From: Acidovorax radicis N35
GTDB taxonomy: Bacteria > Pseudomonadota > Gammaproteobacteria > Burkholderiales > Burkholderiaceae_C
DNA length: 64,000 nucleotides
NCBI RefSeq assembly: GCF_000204195.1
Contig: NZ_AFBG01000019.1
Span: 620,001 to 684,000 of the forward strand
Direction: 5' to 3'
Below the pieces are notes generated by a model that was not told the origin of the DNA, did no database searches, and saw only the letters and a list, made by a program, of their open reading frames with translations. A program made the translations under genes and the position numbers. Shown here piece by piece: positions 45,049 through 54,209 of the stretch (the stretch's first letter is position 1; every line of letters begins with the position of its first letter).

Positions 45049-46104
45049 TCAGTTGCCAGACGCCGTGAGCGCGTCTTCAAAGAAGTAGTCCTTGAGCGCG
45101 GTCGGCTGGTTCTTGATGGCGCCCACGCGGTGCAGGAACTGGCCCATGCCCAGCGTGTTCTCGGGGCGCACCTTGAACTGCACCTCGGGGTTCTGGATGA
45201 TCTTGAGCAGCAGGCCCCGGTCGGTGTTGCCGCCCGACACCTTGAGGTAGATGTCGGCCGCCTTCTCGGGGTTGGCGGCGACGAACTTGGCAGCCTCGTC
45301 GAGCGCATCGACGAAGGCCTTGTAGGTCTTGGGGCTCTCGGCGCGGAATTTCTCGGTGGCATAGAGCACGGTGGCCGATGCCGGGCCGCCCAGCACGTCG
45401 TACGAGTTGAGGACGATCTTCGCCTTGGGGTTGCCGGCCAGCTCCTGCTCCTGGAAAGGCGGGTTGCCGAAGTGGCCGGTGATCTCGGTACCGCCCTTGA
45501 TGATGGCCGCCGCCGCGTCGGGGTGCGGCAAGGCCACCTGGTTCTTGTCCAGGCGGTTGAACTCCTTGTCGCCCCAGAGCTTGGCCGAGGCCATCTGCAG
45601 CACGCGCGACTGCACCGAGACACCGACGGCCGGCAGCGCGATGCGGTCCTTGTCGGTGAAGTCGGCAATGGTCTTCACGGCCGGGTTGTTGCTCACCAGG
45701 TAGTAGGGGAAGTTGCCCAGCGAGGCCACGCCCTTGACGTTCTGGCGGCCCTTGGTGCGGTCCCACAGCGTGAACAGCGGGCCCACGCCGGCACCGGCGA
45801 TGTCGATGTTGCCCGACAGCAGCGCGTCGTTGACGGCCGAACCGCCTGACAGCTGCAGGAACTCGACCTTGATGTCCACGCCCGCGGCCTTGCCATGCTT
45901 CTCGATGAGCTTGTTCTCCTGCGCCACGTTGAGCAGCAGGTAGACGATGCCGAACTGCTGTGCGATGCGCAGCTGCCCTTCGGCCGCGTAGGCCGGGGCA
46001 GAAAGACCGAGGCTTGTCAGCACAAGGCCCGTGGCCGTGAGCCATCCGGCGGTCTTGCGGCCCAAGGTCCTGCGGTCAAAAAAGTGGCGGGTTGGAGAGG
46101 TCAT
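45049..46104 (-). CDS. ABC transporter substrate-binding protein, NMT1/TauA-SsuA type
   Basis: 351 aa. Signal peptide with a twin-arginine-like RRTLGRK and a long hydrophobic core, cleaved near APAYA (residue 40). The mature fold starts LRIAQQFGIVYLLLNVA and has the family motifs EFLQLSGGSAVNDALLSGNID and VASLGNFPYYLVSNNP. The ligand is probably an aliphatic sulfonate, given the TauD-like enzyme upstream; nitrate or thiamin-precursor binding is excluded only by context. Confidence 0.9.
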   Translation of the reverse strand: MTSPTRHFFDRRTLGRKTAGWLTATGLVLTSLGLSAPAYAAEGQLRIAQQFGIVYLLLNVAQENKLIEKHGKAAGVDIKVEFLQLSGGSAVNDALLSGNIDIAGAGVGPLFTLWDRTKGRQNVKGVASLGNFPYYLVSNNPAVKTIADFTDKDRIALPAVGVSVQSRVLQMASAKLWGDKEFNRLDKNQVALPHPDAAAAIIKGGTEITGHFGNPPFQEQELAGNPKAKIVLNSYDVLGGPASATVLYATEKFRAESPKTYKAFVDALDEAAKFVAANPEKAADIYLKVSGGNTDRGLLLKIIQNPEVQFKVRPENTLGMGQFLHRVGAIKNQPTALKDYFFEDALTASGN

Positions 46105-46132
46105 GACAATCTTTCAGATCAAAAATCAAGCA

Positions 46133-46190
46133 AAAAATGGCCCCAGCGCTTATTTGAAAAGCGCTTTAAGCTATCAAAAACAGAGCAAAC
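46133..46190 (-). repeat. Comamonad palindromic element, inside the sulfonate operon
   Basis: ATGGCC-CC-AGCGCTT, six bases, AAGCGCT-TTA-AGCT...AGCAAAC. It fills the 86-bp gap between the dioxygenase and binding-protein genes, ending directly at the dioxygenase stop. Confidence 0.85.
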
Positions 46191-47117
46191 TCAGAAAGGC
46201 AGGTCGCCTTCGATGGTGGTGCGATAGAGCTTTCGGCGTTCGCTGTCAGGCGTGCCCGCCGCCAGGTGGGTCACCGAGCGGTTGTCCCAGAACACCAGGT
46301 CGTGCGGCTGCCACTGGTGGCGGTAGGTGAACTCGGGGCGCACGCTGGCAGCGAACAGCTCGGCCAGCAAGGCTTGGCTCTCGTCCTCGGGCAGGCCCAC
46401 GATGCGGGTGGTGAAGTGCTCGCTCACGAACAGCGCCTTGCGCCCCGTCTCAGGATGGATGCGCACCACGGGGTGGATGGAAGGCGCCACCTCGTCGATC
46501 TGCGCCTGGGTCAGCTTGGGGCGCCAGGGGCTGCGCGCGCGCAGCTCCTCGTACTTGGCCAAGTAGCTGTGCTCGGCCTTGAGCGGCGCGATGCGCGCCT
46601 TGAGCCCTTCGGGCAGGGCGTCGTACGCGGCATGTTGATCAGCGAACAGAGTGTCACCGCCTTCGCCCGGCAGCTCCTGCGCGTGCAGCAGCGAGCCGAG
46701 GCTGGGTTTGTCCTTGTACGACAGGTCAGAATGCCAGTAGTGGCCCGCATCGCCCAGGCCAATGGGCTGGCCCGCAGCGTCCTTGATGTTGGAGACGATC
46801 AATATCTCGGGGTGGCCCGCGAGCTGGAAGTTCTTGAGCACGTGGATCTGCAGCGGCCCGAACAGGCGACTGAAGTCGATGTGCTGCTGCGGCGTGATGC
46901 GCTGGTCGCGGAACACCAGCACGTGGTGGTCCAGGTGCACGCGGTGGATGCGGGCGAAGTCCTCGCGGCCCAGCGGGCGCGACAGATCGAGCCCCAGCAC
47001 CTCAGCGCCCAGCGGGCCGGCAGCGCCTGCCACGGGGCGGATCACCAAGCCTTGCGGCGGCGCGTCGCCATCGGTGGCTGTGGCGGTAGGGGGCGGAGAA
47101 GACAGAACGGCCGACAT
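46191..47117 (-). CDS. TauD/TfdA-family 2-oxoglutarate-dependent dioxygenase
   Basis: 308 aa. The Fe(II) facial triad is H129 and D131 (YWHSDLSY) with H284 (SVTHLAAG); the 2-oxoglutarate-binding Arg is near residues 295-299. Family members release sulfite from taurine or alkylsulfonates, or cleave alkyl sulfates or herbicides. Position at the head of a sulfonate-type ABC operon favours a sulfur-scavenging role. Divergent from eutB. Confidence 0.92.
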   Translation of the reverse strand: MSAVLSSPPPTATATDGDAPPQGLVIRPVAGAAGPLGAEVLGLDLSRPLGREDFARIHRVHLDHHVLVFRDQRITPQQHIDFSRLFGPLQIHVLKNFQLAGHPEILIVSNIKDAAGQPIGLGDAGHYWHSDLSYKDKPSLGSLLHAQELPGEGGDTLFADQHAAYDALPEGLKARIAPLKAEHSYLAKYEELRARSPWRPKLTQAQIDEVAPSIHPVVRIHPETGRKALFVSEHFTTRIVGLPEDESQALLAELFAASVRPEFTYRHQWQPHDLVFWDNRSVTHLAAGTPDSERRKLYRTTIEGDLPF

Positions 47118-47314
47118 GGGAACCTCGTGGGGAAATGGGGGCAGGTGTGCTCCGAGGTCTGCACTCTAGGCCGCGTTGCTTATTCAGGGAACGAAGGTTT
47201 TCTCAGTTGTTAACAACCAAAACAGCTAACACCTGCCACAGGGACCCACTCGCTCTGGCGCTCTGCGGTTCGCACATGCCATCATCGCCACTGGGCCCAC
47301 TTCCATCCTTGCCG

Positions 47315-48709
47315 ATGCCTGCGACCTACCACCACACCGTCAGCGGCCAGCGCTGGTCGTTCTGCGACCTGCGCGAGGTGATGGCCAAGGCCACGCCCGC
47401 ACGCTCGGGCGACACACTGGCTGGCATCGCGGCCGGCTCGGCGGTGGAGCGCATGGCGGCGCGCATGTGTCTGGCCGATGTGCCGCTGGCGCGCTTCCTG
47501 AACGAGGCGCTGGTGCCCTACGAGGTCGATGAGGTCACGCGCCTCATCATCGACACACACGACGCGATGGCGTTTGCGCCCATCGCCCACCTCACCGTGG
47601 GCGGGCTGCGTGACTGGCTATTGGCCGCAGACACGGCCGCCCTGACCGCCGTGGCACCGGGCCTCACGCCCGAGATGGCGGCCGCCGTGAGCAAGCTCAT
47701 GCGCAACCAGGACCTGATTGCCGTGACGCGCAACTGCCGCGTGGTCACGCGCTTTCGCAACACCCTCGGTCTGCCCGGCCACCTGGCCGTGCGCCTGCAG
47801 CCCAACCACCCCACGGACGACCTGCGCGGCATCGCGGCGTCGATGGTCGATGGCCTGCTGTACGGCGCGGGCGACGCGGTGATCGGCATCAACCCGGCCA
47901 CGGACAGCATTGCTGCCCTCACGGGGCTGGTGCACATGCTGGACGAAGTCATCACCAAGCTGCAGATCCCCACGCAGTCGTGTGTGCTGACCCACGTGAC
48001 GAACACGGTGCAGATGATTGAGCAGGGCGCGCCGGTGGACCTGGTGTTCCAGTCCATCGCCGGCACCGAAAAAGCCAACGCCGGCTTCGGCGTGAACCTG
48101 GCCTTGTTGCACGAGGCGCGCCAGGCCGCCCTGTCCCTGAAGCGCGGCACGCTGGGCAACAACGTGATGTATTTCGAGACCGGCCAGGGCAGCGCGCTGT
48201 CGGCCAACGCCCACCATGGCGTGGACCAGCAGACCTGCGAGGCCCGGGCCTACGGAGTGGCGCGCGCCTTCTCGCCGCTGCTCACCAACACGGTGGTCGG
48301 CTTCATCGGGCCCGAGTATTTGTACGACGGCAAGCAGATCATCCGCGCCGGCCTGGAAGACCATTTCTGCGGCAAGCTGCTGGGCGTGCCGCTGGGCTGC
48401 GACGTCTGCTACACCAACCATGCCGAGGCCGATTCGGACGACATGGACACGCTGATGACGCTGCTGGGCGTGGCGGGACTGACCTTCATCATGGGCGTGC
48501 CGGGCGCCGACGACATCATGCTCAACTACCAGAGCACCTCCTTCCACGACGCGCTGTACCTGCGCGAGGTGCTGGGCCTCCAGCGCGCGCCCGAATTCGA
48601 GGCCTGGCTGCAGCGCATGCACCTGGCCGATGGCACGGGCCGGCTGCTGCCCGCCGTGCAGCAGCAGGCCGCCATTGCGCAGCTGCGGCAGATCGGGATG
48701 CAGAGATGA
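47315..48709 (+). CDS. eutB: Ethanolamine ammonia-lyase, large subunit
   Basis: 464 aa adenosylcobalamin-dependent TIM barrel that deaminates ethanolamine to acetaldehyde and ammonia. It opens YHHTVSGQRWSFCDLREVMAKATPARSGD as in EutB; later motifs include QSCVLTHVTNT, ALLHEARQAALSLKRG and MGVPGADDIMLNYQSTSFHD. The ATG at 47315 aligns with the family start; an ATG at 47276 is possible. EutC overlaps by 4 nt. No microcompartment, eutA or permease gene lies in the window, so this is the short non-compartment form of the pathway. Confidence 0.96.
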   Translation: MPATYHHTVSGQRWSFCDLREVMAKATPARSGDTLAGIAAGSAVERMAARMCLADVPLARFLNEALVPYEVDEVTRLIIDTHDAMAFAPIAHLTVGGLRDWLLAADTAALTAVAPGLTPEMAAAVSKLMRNQDLIAVTRNCRVVTRFRNTLGLPGHLAVRLQPNHPTDDLRGIAASMVDGLLYGAGDAVIGINPATDSIAALTGLVHMLDEVITKLQIPTQSCVLTHVTNTVQMIEQGAPVDLVFQSIAGTEKANAGFGVNLALLHEARQAALSLKRGTLGNNVMYFETGQGSALSANAHHGVDQQTCEARAYGVARAFSPLLTNTVVGFIGPEYLYDGKQIIRAGLEDHFCGKLLGVPLGCDVCYTNHAEADSDDMDTLMTLLGVAGLTFIMGVPGADDIMLNYQSTSFHDALYLREVLGLQRAPEFEAWLQRMHLADGTGRLLPAVQQQAAIAQLRQIGMQR

Positions 48710-49539
48710 GCGAGTCAACCCCTATCACCGGCCCTTTACCCGACCCCTGGGATGACCTGCGCGCCCACACCGCCGCGCGGCTGGCGCTGGGCCGCGCGGG
48801 CACGGCCGTCCCCACGCGCGAGCTGCTCAGCTTTGGCCTGGCCCACGCCCAGGCGCGCGATGCCGTGCATCTGCAGCTCGACGCGGACGCGTTGGCGGCG
48901 CAACTCAGGGAGTTGGGCTGCAGCACGCTGCAAGTGGCCAGCGCCGCGCCCGACCGCGCCACCTACCTGCTGCGGCCCGACCTCGGCCGACGGCTTGGCG
49001 ATGCGGACGCGGAGCGGCTGCGCGGTCTGGGGGATGGCCACACACACTGCGACCTGCTTTTGGTCGTGGCCGACGGGCTCTCGTCCCTGGCCGTCGAACG
49101 CAACGCCGTGCCCCTTGTGGAAACCATCGTGCGCACTGCGCCGCAGGGCTGGCAGATCGGCCCAGTGGTCGTCGCCACCCAGGCCCGCGTGGCACTGGGC
49201 GACGAGGTGGGCGCGCTGCTGGGCGCGCGCATGGTGGCGGTGCTGATCGGCGAACGCCCGGGCCTGAGCTCGCCCGACAGCCTGGGCATCTACCTCACCT
49301 GGCACCCGCAGGTGGGCCGCAGCGACGCCGAGCGCAACTGCATCTCCAACGTGCGGGCCGAGGGGCTGGCGCCGTCGGCTGCCGCGGCACGCCTATGGTG
49401 GCTGTGTCAGGAGGCCCGGCGCCTTGCGCTGACGGGCGTGGGCCTGAAAGACCGCAGTGATGCGGTGACGATCCCGGCAGCGGGCGTTCCTGGCGCGCTG
49501 GGCGCACCGGGCGACCAGGGCAGCGATCCGGTTACGTGA
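48706..49539 (+). CDS. eutC: Ethanolamine ammonia-lyase, small subunit
   Basis: 277 aa. EutC carries the cobalamin-binding domain: DPWDDLRAHTAARLALGRAG at the start, GDGHTHCDLLLVVADGLSS, and LLGARMVAVLIGERPGLSSPDSLGIYLTW. The ATGA overlap with eutB couples the two subunits. The tail overlaps the convergent DUF3604 gene by 8 nt. Confidence 0.96.
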   Translation: MSESTPITGPLPDPWDDLRAHTAARLALGRAGTAVPTRELLSFGLAHAQARDAVHLQLDADALAAQLRELGCSTLQVASAAPDRATYLLRPDLGRRLGDADAERLRGLGDGHTHCDLLLVVADGLSSLAVERNAVPLVETIVRTAPQGWQIGPVVVATQARVALGDEVGALLGARMVAVLIGERPGLSSPDSLGIYLTWHPQVGRSDAERNCISNVRAEGLAPSAAAARLWWLCQEARRLALTGVGLKDRSDAVTIPAAGVPGALGAPGDQGSDPVT

Positions 49540-51949
49540 AGTGGATGAAATGCGCCGATGACCACGCCTTGCTGTCGTCGCGCTGGCGCCCGTGGAAGTA
49601 CACCGGCCGAAAGCCAAAGGCGGCGTTGTCGGGCGACACCGGCACCACCCCCTCCACCGACTGCGGTAAGGGCACGTCGGTCAGGCGCTCCAGCGCCACA
49701 AAGAGTTCCGTGCCGCCCAGGTCGAGCTGCAGGCGCCCGGCTTGCACCAGCTCGGCCCCCGAAACCTCCCAGTGGAAGTCCGGGCGGTGCACGAACGGGT
49801 TGCGCTGCAGCGGATCACCCACCTTGATGAAGCTGTCGATGGTGCCGCTCACGACGATGCGCAGGTCCGCCAGCTGGCTGACCTCGATCTCGATGCTGTC
49901 GGCGTCGCCATAGGTGTCGCTGCGAAAACCCAGTTCCGTGGGCCCTGCGCGCCAGGCCGATTCTTCGGCATGCTCGAAGCCGTGGCTGCGAAAGCCCAGC
50001 ACCGTGCCGCCCAGCACCTGAATGCGCCCCTGCCATGCGGCCCAGCGGTAGCGGTCGGGGATGCGTGCACCGCCCCAGCGCAGGCGGATGCGCCGCTCCG
50101 AGTAGCCCAGTTCGCGGTGCAGGTCGCGCTCCCAGATGCGGCCCGTGTGGTCGTAGGCGGCCAGGTATTCCCAGCCGCTCTGGCCTAAAAACTGGTATTG
50201 CACCGGCGCCTCGCCCTGCCAGTCGAACGCATCGCCCTGGCGGTGCGGCCCCACGCGGGTGATGACCGCAGCATGCTCGCCCGTGGTGGCCCAGGTGTGG
50301 CGCGCGCGCAGGGCACGGCCCACGCTGGCGCGGTCGAGCCAGTCGGCCAGCACGCCGGTGAGCCCGCCGTGCACGCCAAACACCTGCACCCCCGGCGCCC
50401 CACCGCCGGGGCGCCCCCGGTGTTCATCGCTGCTGGCGGCCACGCCCAGCTGGTAGCCGCGCCGGATCACGTCCTGGTAGAGCCAGCCGAAATGCCCCCA
50501 GGTGGAGGCGATTTCCACCAGGCGCTCCAGGCCCGGGTGGTGCCAGTCAGGGATGTAGCGGCGCCCGCCCACGTGCGGCATGACGAGGTGGTTCTCGGCA
50601 TCGTCCGCGTATGCGGCCCACAGCTCCTGCACCGGCCAGCGCCCCAGGCTCACACCCGTGCCTTTCATGTCCTCGTTCCATACGAAGGTGCGGTTGTGCT
50701 CGCCGCGTTCGTTGTGCGGAAAGCCGGGCGTGGCATCGCCCAGGAACACCACGTTGTGGTCGCCCCCAGCCGTGGAACTGCCGCACCATTCCTGCACCGC
50801 ATAGGCCACGAACTCGCCCGGCACGTTGGCGGCCTGCACGGCCTCCAGACCCACACGCCAGTTGTGGTCGGTGATCTGAAAATCGTTGGCCGTGTAGCCA
50901 AAGATATCCACGCCGCCGATCTCGCGGGCGTAGGCCGCGTTGTAGCCCGGGCTGTTGGTGCCCACGGTGTCGTGGGCATGCACGTGCAGGTCGGCATAAA
51001 AAGGCCGGGCGGTGGGGAAGGCGGCCGACACATCCACCGCAAACCGCGCGGGCGGCACCTGGGGTGCGCCGGACAGTTGCGCCTCGATCTCGTAGCGCCC
51101 CTCGGGCAGGCGCAGGGCCTGCTCGCCCGCCAGCCCGGTGCTGGCCCAGCCGTCGGCGGCAAAGGCCAGGTTCACCTCCTGCACCGGTGCACCGGCCTGC
51201 AGCACCCGCACCTGCAGGGGCTGCAGCCAGTCGCGCACGATGTTGCCCCAGCGGTCGAGTGCCGACACGCGCAGCGGCAGCGGCTGGCCCGGCTGCGCAT
51301 AACGCGGCGCATTCAAAAAGAGCTGCGACGCGGGGCCGTGCGCAACCCGCAGCACCACGTCGTCGGGCACCGCCACAAACCGCGAGGTGCCCAGCGGGTC
51401 CACGTAGAAACGCACATGGAAAGCGTCCTCCACAAAGGTCTGCACCCGCGTTCCGGGGCCACCCCGGCGCCGGTCGCCCAGGCGAATGATGATGTGGTCC
51501 CCAGCGTTGAGGTAGCCGTCCACCACGTCCACGATCACGGCCTTCTGGTAGGGCCGCTCATGGCCTTTCTGGTCAAACCGCACGGCCAGGGACTGCACCG
51601 ACGCGGGGCTCTGGCCCGGCAGCAGAGGGCCGGCCTGGTATTCGGCGCTGATGAAGTTGGCGCCGGTGGGGTCGCTGGTCTGGAACAAGGCCCAGTCCGA
51701 ATAGAACTTGAACGTGGCCTTGATACATGCGCCGTCGGCCACGCCGGAGGCGCCGACCTCGAAGTCCAGGATGATTTCCTGCCAGCTGCCCGCCTCGACG
51801 GCCGTGGTGTGGCAGGTGACGCGGCCGATGAACGGCTGCGCCTTGCTGTGGGCATACAGGCCAGCGGGCGCATGGTGCAACCCGGCGGCGGGGATCGCGG
51901 GGTCGTGCTGCAGGGAAGGAAAGGGGTGGACAGGAAGCAACGCACTCAT
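49532..51949 (-). CDS. DUF3604 PHP-like metal-dependent protein
   Basis: 805 aa, no signal peptide. The N-terminal half is beta-sandwich-like; the PHP-type metallo part starts at FYADLHVHAHDTVGTNSPGYN and continues with ITDHNWRVGLE, NHLVMPHVGGRRYIPDWHHPG and AASSDEHRGRPGG, all rich in metal-ligand candidates. DUF3604 proteins are widespread and functionally uncharacterised; phosphoesterase or lyase activity is possible. It starts 5 bp after a Bug binding-protein gene, so the two form an operon. Confidence 0.85.
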   Translation of the reverse strand: MSALLPVHPFPSLQHDPAIPAAGLHHAPAGLYAHSKAQPFIGRVTCHTTAVEAGSWQEIILDFEVGASGVADGACIKATFKFYSDWALFQTSDPTGANFISAEYQAGPLLPGQSPASVQSLAVRFDQKGHERPYQKAVIVDVVDGYLNAGDHIIIRLGDRRRGGPGTRVQTFVEDAFHVRFYVDPLGTSRFVAVPDDVVLRVAHGPASQLFLNAPRYAQPGQPLPLRVSALDRWGNIVRDWLQPLQVRVLQAGAPVQEVNLAFAADGWASTGLAGEQALRLPEGRYEIEAQLSGAPQVPPARFAVDVSAAFPTARPFYADLHVHAHDTVGTNSPGYNAAYAREIGGVDIFGYTANDFQITDHNWRVGLEAVQAANVPGEFVAYAVQEWCGSSTAGGDHNVVFLGDATPGFPHNERGEHNRTFVWNEDMKGTGVSLGRWPVQELWAAYADDAENHLVMPHVGGRRYIPDWHHPGLERLVEIASTWGHFGWLYQDVIRRGYQLGVAASSDEHRGRPGGGAPGVQVFGVHGGLTGVLADWLDRASVGRALRARHTWATTGEHAAVITRVGPHRQGDAFDWQGEAPVQYQFLGQSGWEYLAAYDHTGRIWERDLHRELGYSERRIRLRWGGARIPDRYRWAAWQGRIQVLGGTVLGFRSHGFEHAEESAWRAGPTELGFRSDTYGDADSIEIEVSQLADLRIVVSGTIDSFIKVGDPLQRNPFVHRPDFHWEVSGAELVQAGRLQLDLGGTELFVALERLTDVPLPQSVEGVVPVSPDNAAFGFRPVYFHGRQRDDSKAWSSAHFIHFT

Positions 51950-51954
51950 GCCAG

Positions 51955-52929
51955 TTACTCCACCCGGATGCCGGCGGACTTGACCAGCGCGACGTACTTG
52001 CGCGTCTCCTGGCCCACAAACGCCGTGAAGCGGCCCTGCGCGTAGCCGGTGGCCCGGATGCCCTGTGCGGCCAGATCGCTGCGCACCTTGGGCTCGGCCA
52101 GCACACGGGCCACCTCGGCGCCCATGGCTTCCAGCAGGGCGGGCGGTGTGGCTGCGGGGGCAAACAGCCCGAACCAGGTTCCAGCGCGCAGGCCGGGGTA
52201 GGTTTCCTCCAGGGTCGGCACGGCCGGCAGCAGCGGGTGGCGGGCCTCCCCGCCGCTGGCCAGGGCTACCAGGCGCCCCGCCTGCACATGCGCCAGCGCG
52301 GGGCCCACGGCGATGAACATCACGTCCACCTGCCCCGCCACCACGTCGGCCAGGCCCACGGGGCCACCGCGGTAGGGAATGTGGGTGACGTAGATGCCGG
52401 CCTGCTGCTTGAGCAGCTCGGCCGCAAAGTGCTGAGGACTGCCGTTACCCGCAGAGGCGTAGTTGTACTGGCCCGGGCGGGCCTTGGCGGCGCGCACCAG
52501 GTCGGCCACGGTCTTGAAGCCTGTCCTGGGGTGGGCCACCAGCAAAAAGTCCGTCTCGCCCAGGGACACCACGGGCACGAGATCACGTCGGGGGTCGTAG
52601 GGCAGGCTGGCCGAGAGCGTGGGCAGGATGGTGATGGGGCCATCGGCCCCTGCGAGCAGGGTGTAGCCGTCGGGTGCCGCCTTGGCCACGGCATCCACGG
52701 CAATCACGCCGCCCGCACCAGCGCGGTTGTCCACCACCACCGGCTGGCCGAGGTTTTCTGCCAGGCGGGCGCCCACACGCCGCGTCACCACATCGAGGGC
52801 ACTGCCCGGCGTGTTGTGCACCAGCACGCGGATGGGTTTGTTGGGGTAGCCATCGGCGTAGGCCGATGTGAAAACCACGGTGCTGGCCAGCAGGCACAGC
52901 GGCAGGAGGGGGCGGAACAAAGCGCGCAT
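51955..52929 (-). CDS. Bug/TctC-family periplasmic solute-binding protein
   Basis: 324 aa. Signal peptide cleaved near AYA (residue 25). Bug motifs: KPIRVLVHNTPGSALDVVTRR, VVDNRAGAGGVIAVDAVAK and YNYASAGNGSPQHFAAELL. The usual VPxPPGG in motif 1 is VHNTPGS here. The only partner is the DUF3604 gene 5 bp downstream, so it may deliver that protein's substrate to an unlinked transporter or act as a sensor. Confidence 0.9.
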   Translation of the reverse strand: MRALFRPLLPLCLLASTVVFTSAYADGYPNKPIRVLVHNTPGSALDVVTRRVGARLAENLGQPVVVDNRAGAGGVIAVDAVAKAAPDGYTLLAGADGPITILPTLSASLPYDPRRDLVPVVSLGETDFLLVAHPRTGFKTVADLVRAAKARPGQYNYASAGNGSPQHFAAELLKQQAGIYVTHIPYRGGPVGLADVVAGQVDVMFIAVGPALAHVQAGRLVALASGGEARHPLLPAVPTLEETYPGLRAGTWFGLFAPAATPPALLEAMGAEVARVLAEPKVRSDLAAQGIRATGYAQGRFTAFVGQETRKYVALVKSAGIRVE

Positions 52930-53075
52930 GGCGGACGCCGGTGGAGCACCGGCTGTGGAAGCAAGAAGCCACCGAGCGTAGGCAGCACCCCGCTGTCCAC
53001 CAACGAAGTTTCTCGCAGACCCTTATGCGCCGAACAGATATGGCAGGACAACGCGGCGTGGCGCACGCCTGGCGG

Positions 53076-54194
53076 CTACAGCCGGTGCGACCGGTCCCCG
53101 TGCACAAACCCCACAGGTTCCCACGCCTCGCCCGCGCCCAGGGCCAGCACCTTGAAAAGCTCGCCCATTTCATGTTCCATGATCAATTTGGCCGCTGTCG
53201 CTCGCTGTGCTTGCGGAAGCAGCTCCATTTTTGATAGCAAACCGCAGTTGATGAGAAAGTGCGCCTGCGTGGTGTAGCCCAGCACCTGCAGCCCCGCATC
53301 CTGCGCGGCCAGCGCCATGGCGGTGAAGTTGACGTGGGCCGTGATGTCCTTCAAGCCCACCGCCACCAGCGGGTCGCCGTCAGCCAGGTGGCCCTGGTGG
53401 CACATCACGGTGCCCATGTGGCGCTGGGGGTGGTAGTACTCGCTTTCGCCAAAACCGTAGTCCAGCAAAAAGGCCGCGCCACGCGTGAGCCGGTCGGCCA
53501 GCGTGCGGATGAAGCCCTCGCCCTGGGCGTGGATCTCGGTCAGGTAGTCCTGCGGGCCTTCGATGTCCACGGACGGACGCAGGCCGGTGGGGCGGTCGGC
53601 CCAGGCAAAGCGGCCGTCGCCATCCACCACCACGCCACGCTCATGCCACACGCCGCCCTGCTGACCACCGTGGCGCGCGAGCAGTTGCACGGGCATCGCG
53701 TCGAGCACTTCGTTGCCCACCACCACACCGCTAAATTTTTCGGGCAGTGCGTCCACCCAGCGCAGCTTGTGGGCATGCGCCACCAGCTTGGCCTGCTGGC
53801 GCGCGCGCAGGCTGCCCGACAGATCGACGATGGTGTAGCGCTGCACCTGGTCGCCCAGGGCGTCCAGCAGTTGCAGCGCCAGCGCGCCCGAGCCCGCACC
53901 AAACTCCCACACCTCATTGGTACCGGTGTGCGCCAGGGCCTCGCCCACCTGCACGGCCAGCGTCTGGCCGAACAACGGTGTCATCTCAGGTGCGGTCACA
54001 AAGTCGCTGCCAGACTCGGGCATGGCGCCGAATTTGGTGGAATCGTTGGCGTAGTAGCCGAGGCCGGGCGTGTACAGGGCCAAGGCCATGAAGCGGTCAA
54101 AACCCAGCCATCCGCCCTCGGCGGCAATGGCCTGGGCAATGTGCTGGTGCAGGGCGGTCGTTAAACTGTCGGGTCTTTGGGTCACGGCCCGCAT
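53076..54194 (-). CDS. MidA/NDUFAF7-type SAM-dependent methyltransferase
   Basis: 372 aa. N-terminal FMALALYTPGLGYY and SDFVTAPEMTPLFGQ, then SAM motif I VWEFGAGSGALALQLL, VVGNEVLDAMPV, and AFLLDYGFGESEYYHPQR. The mitochondrial homologue methylates an arginine of a complex I subunit; the bacterial target is probably similar but untested. The ATG at 54194 was chosen; its divergent partner starts 15 bp away. Residues about 325-345 near the C-terminus are encoded by a degenerate palindromic-element copy (53184-53241). Confidence 0.9.
   Translation of the reverse strand: MRAVTQRPDSLTTALHQHIAQAIAAEGGWLGFDRFMALALYTPGLGYYANDSTKFGAMPESGSDFVTAPEMTPLFGQTLAVQVGEALAHTGTNEVWEFGAGSGALALQLLDALGDQVQRYTIVDLSGSLRARQQAKLVAHAHKLRWVDALPEKFSGVVVGNEVLDAMPVQLLARHGGQQGGVWHERGVVVDGDGRFAWADRPTGLRPSVDIEGPQDYLTEIHAQGEGFIRTLADRLTRGAAFLLDYGFGESEYYHPQRHMGTVMCHQGHLADGDPLVAVGLKDITAHVNFTAMALAAQDAGLQVLGYTTQAHFLINCGLLSKMELLPQAQRATAAKLIMEHEMGELFKVLALGAGEAWEPVGFVHGDRSHRL
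53184..53241 (-). repeat. Comamonad palindromic element, degenerate copy inside the MidA-type gene
   Basis: AATTTGGCC, decayed central arms, AGCTCC-A-TTTTTGATAGCAAAC. It is read in the sense direction but in another frame (AAA ATG GAG CTG CTT) than the other sense copies. Confidence 0.6.
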
Positions 54195-54209
54195 TGTCTC
54201 CCACCCCAC

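Noticed and set aside
43143-45668. Minus-strand frame of 841 codons covering three ABC genes
   Set aside because: Only the last 291 residues are the real permease; the rest is an out-of-frame reading of the ATPase and binding-protein genes.
47118-47314. N-terminal extension of eutB up to 47135
   Set aside because: The extra residues are not EutB-like and include the divergent promoter region; the family start aligns at 47315.
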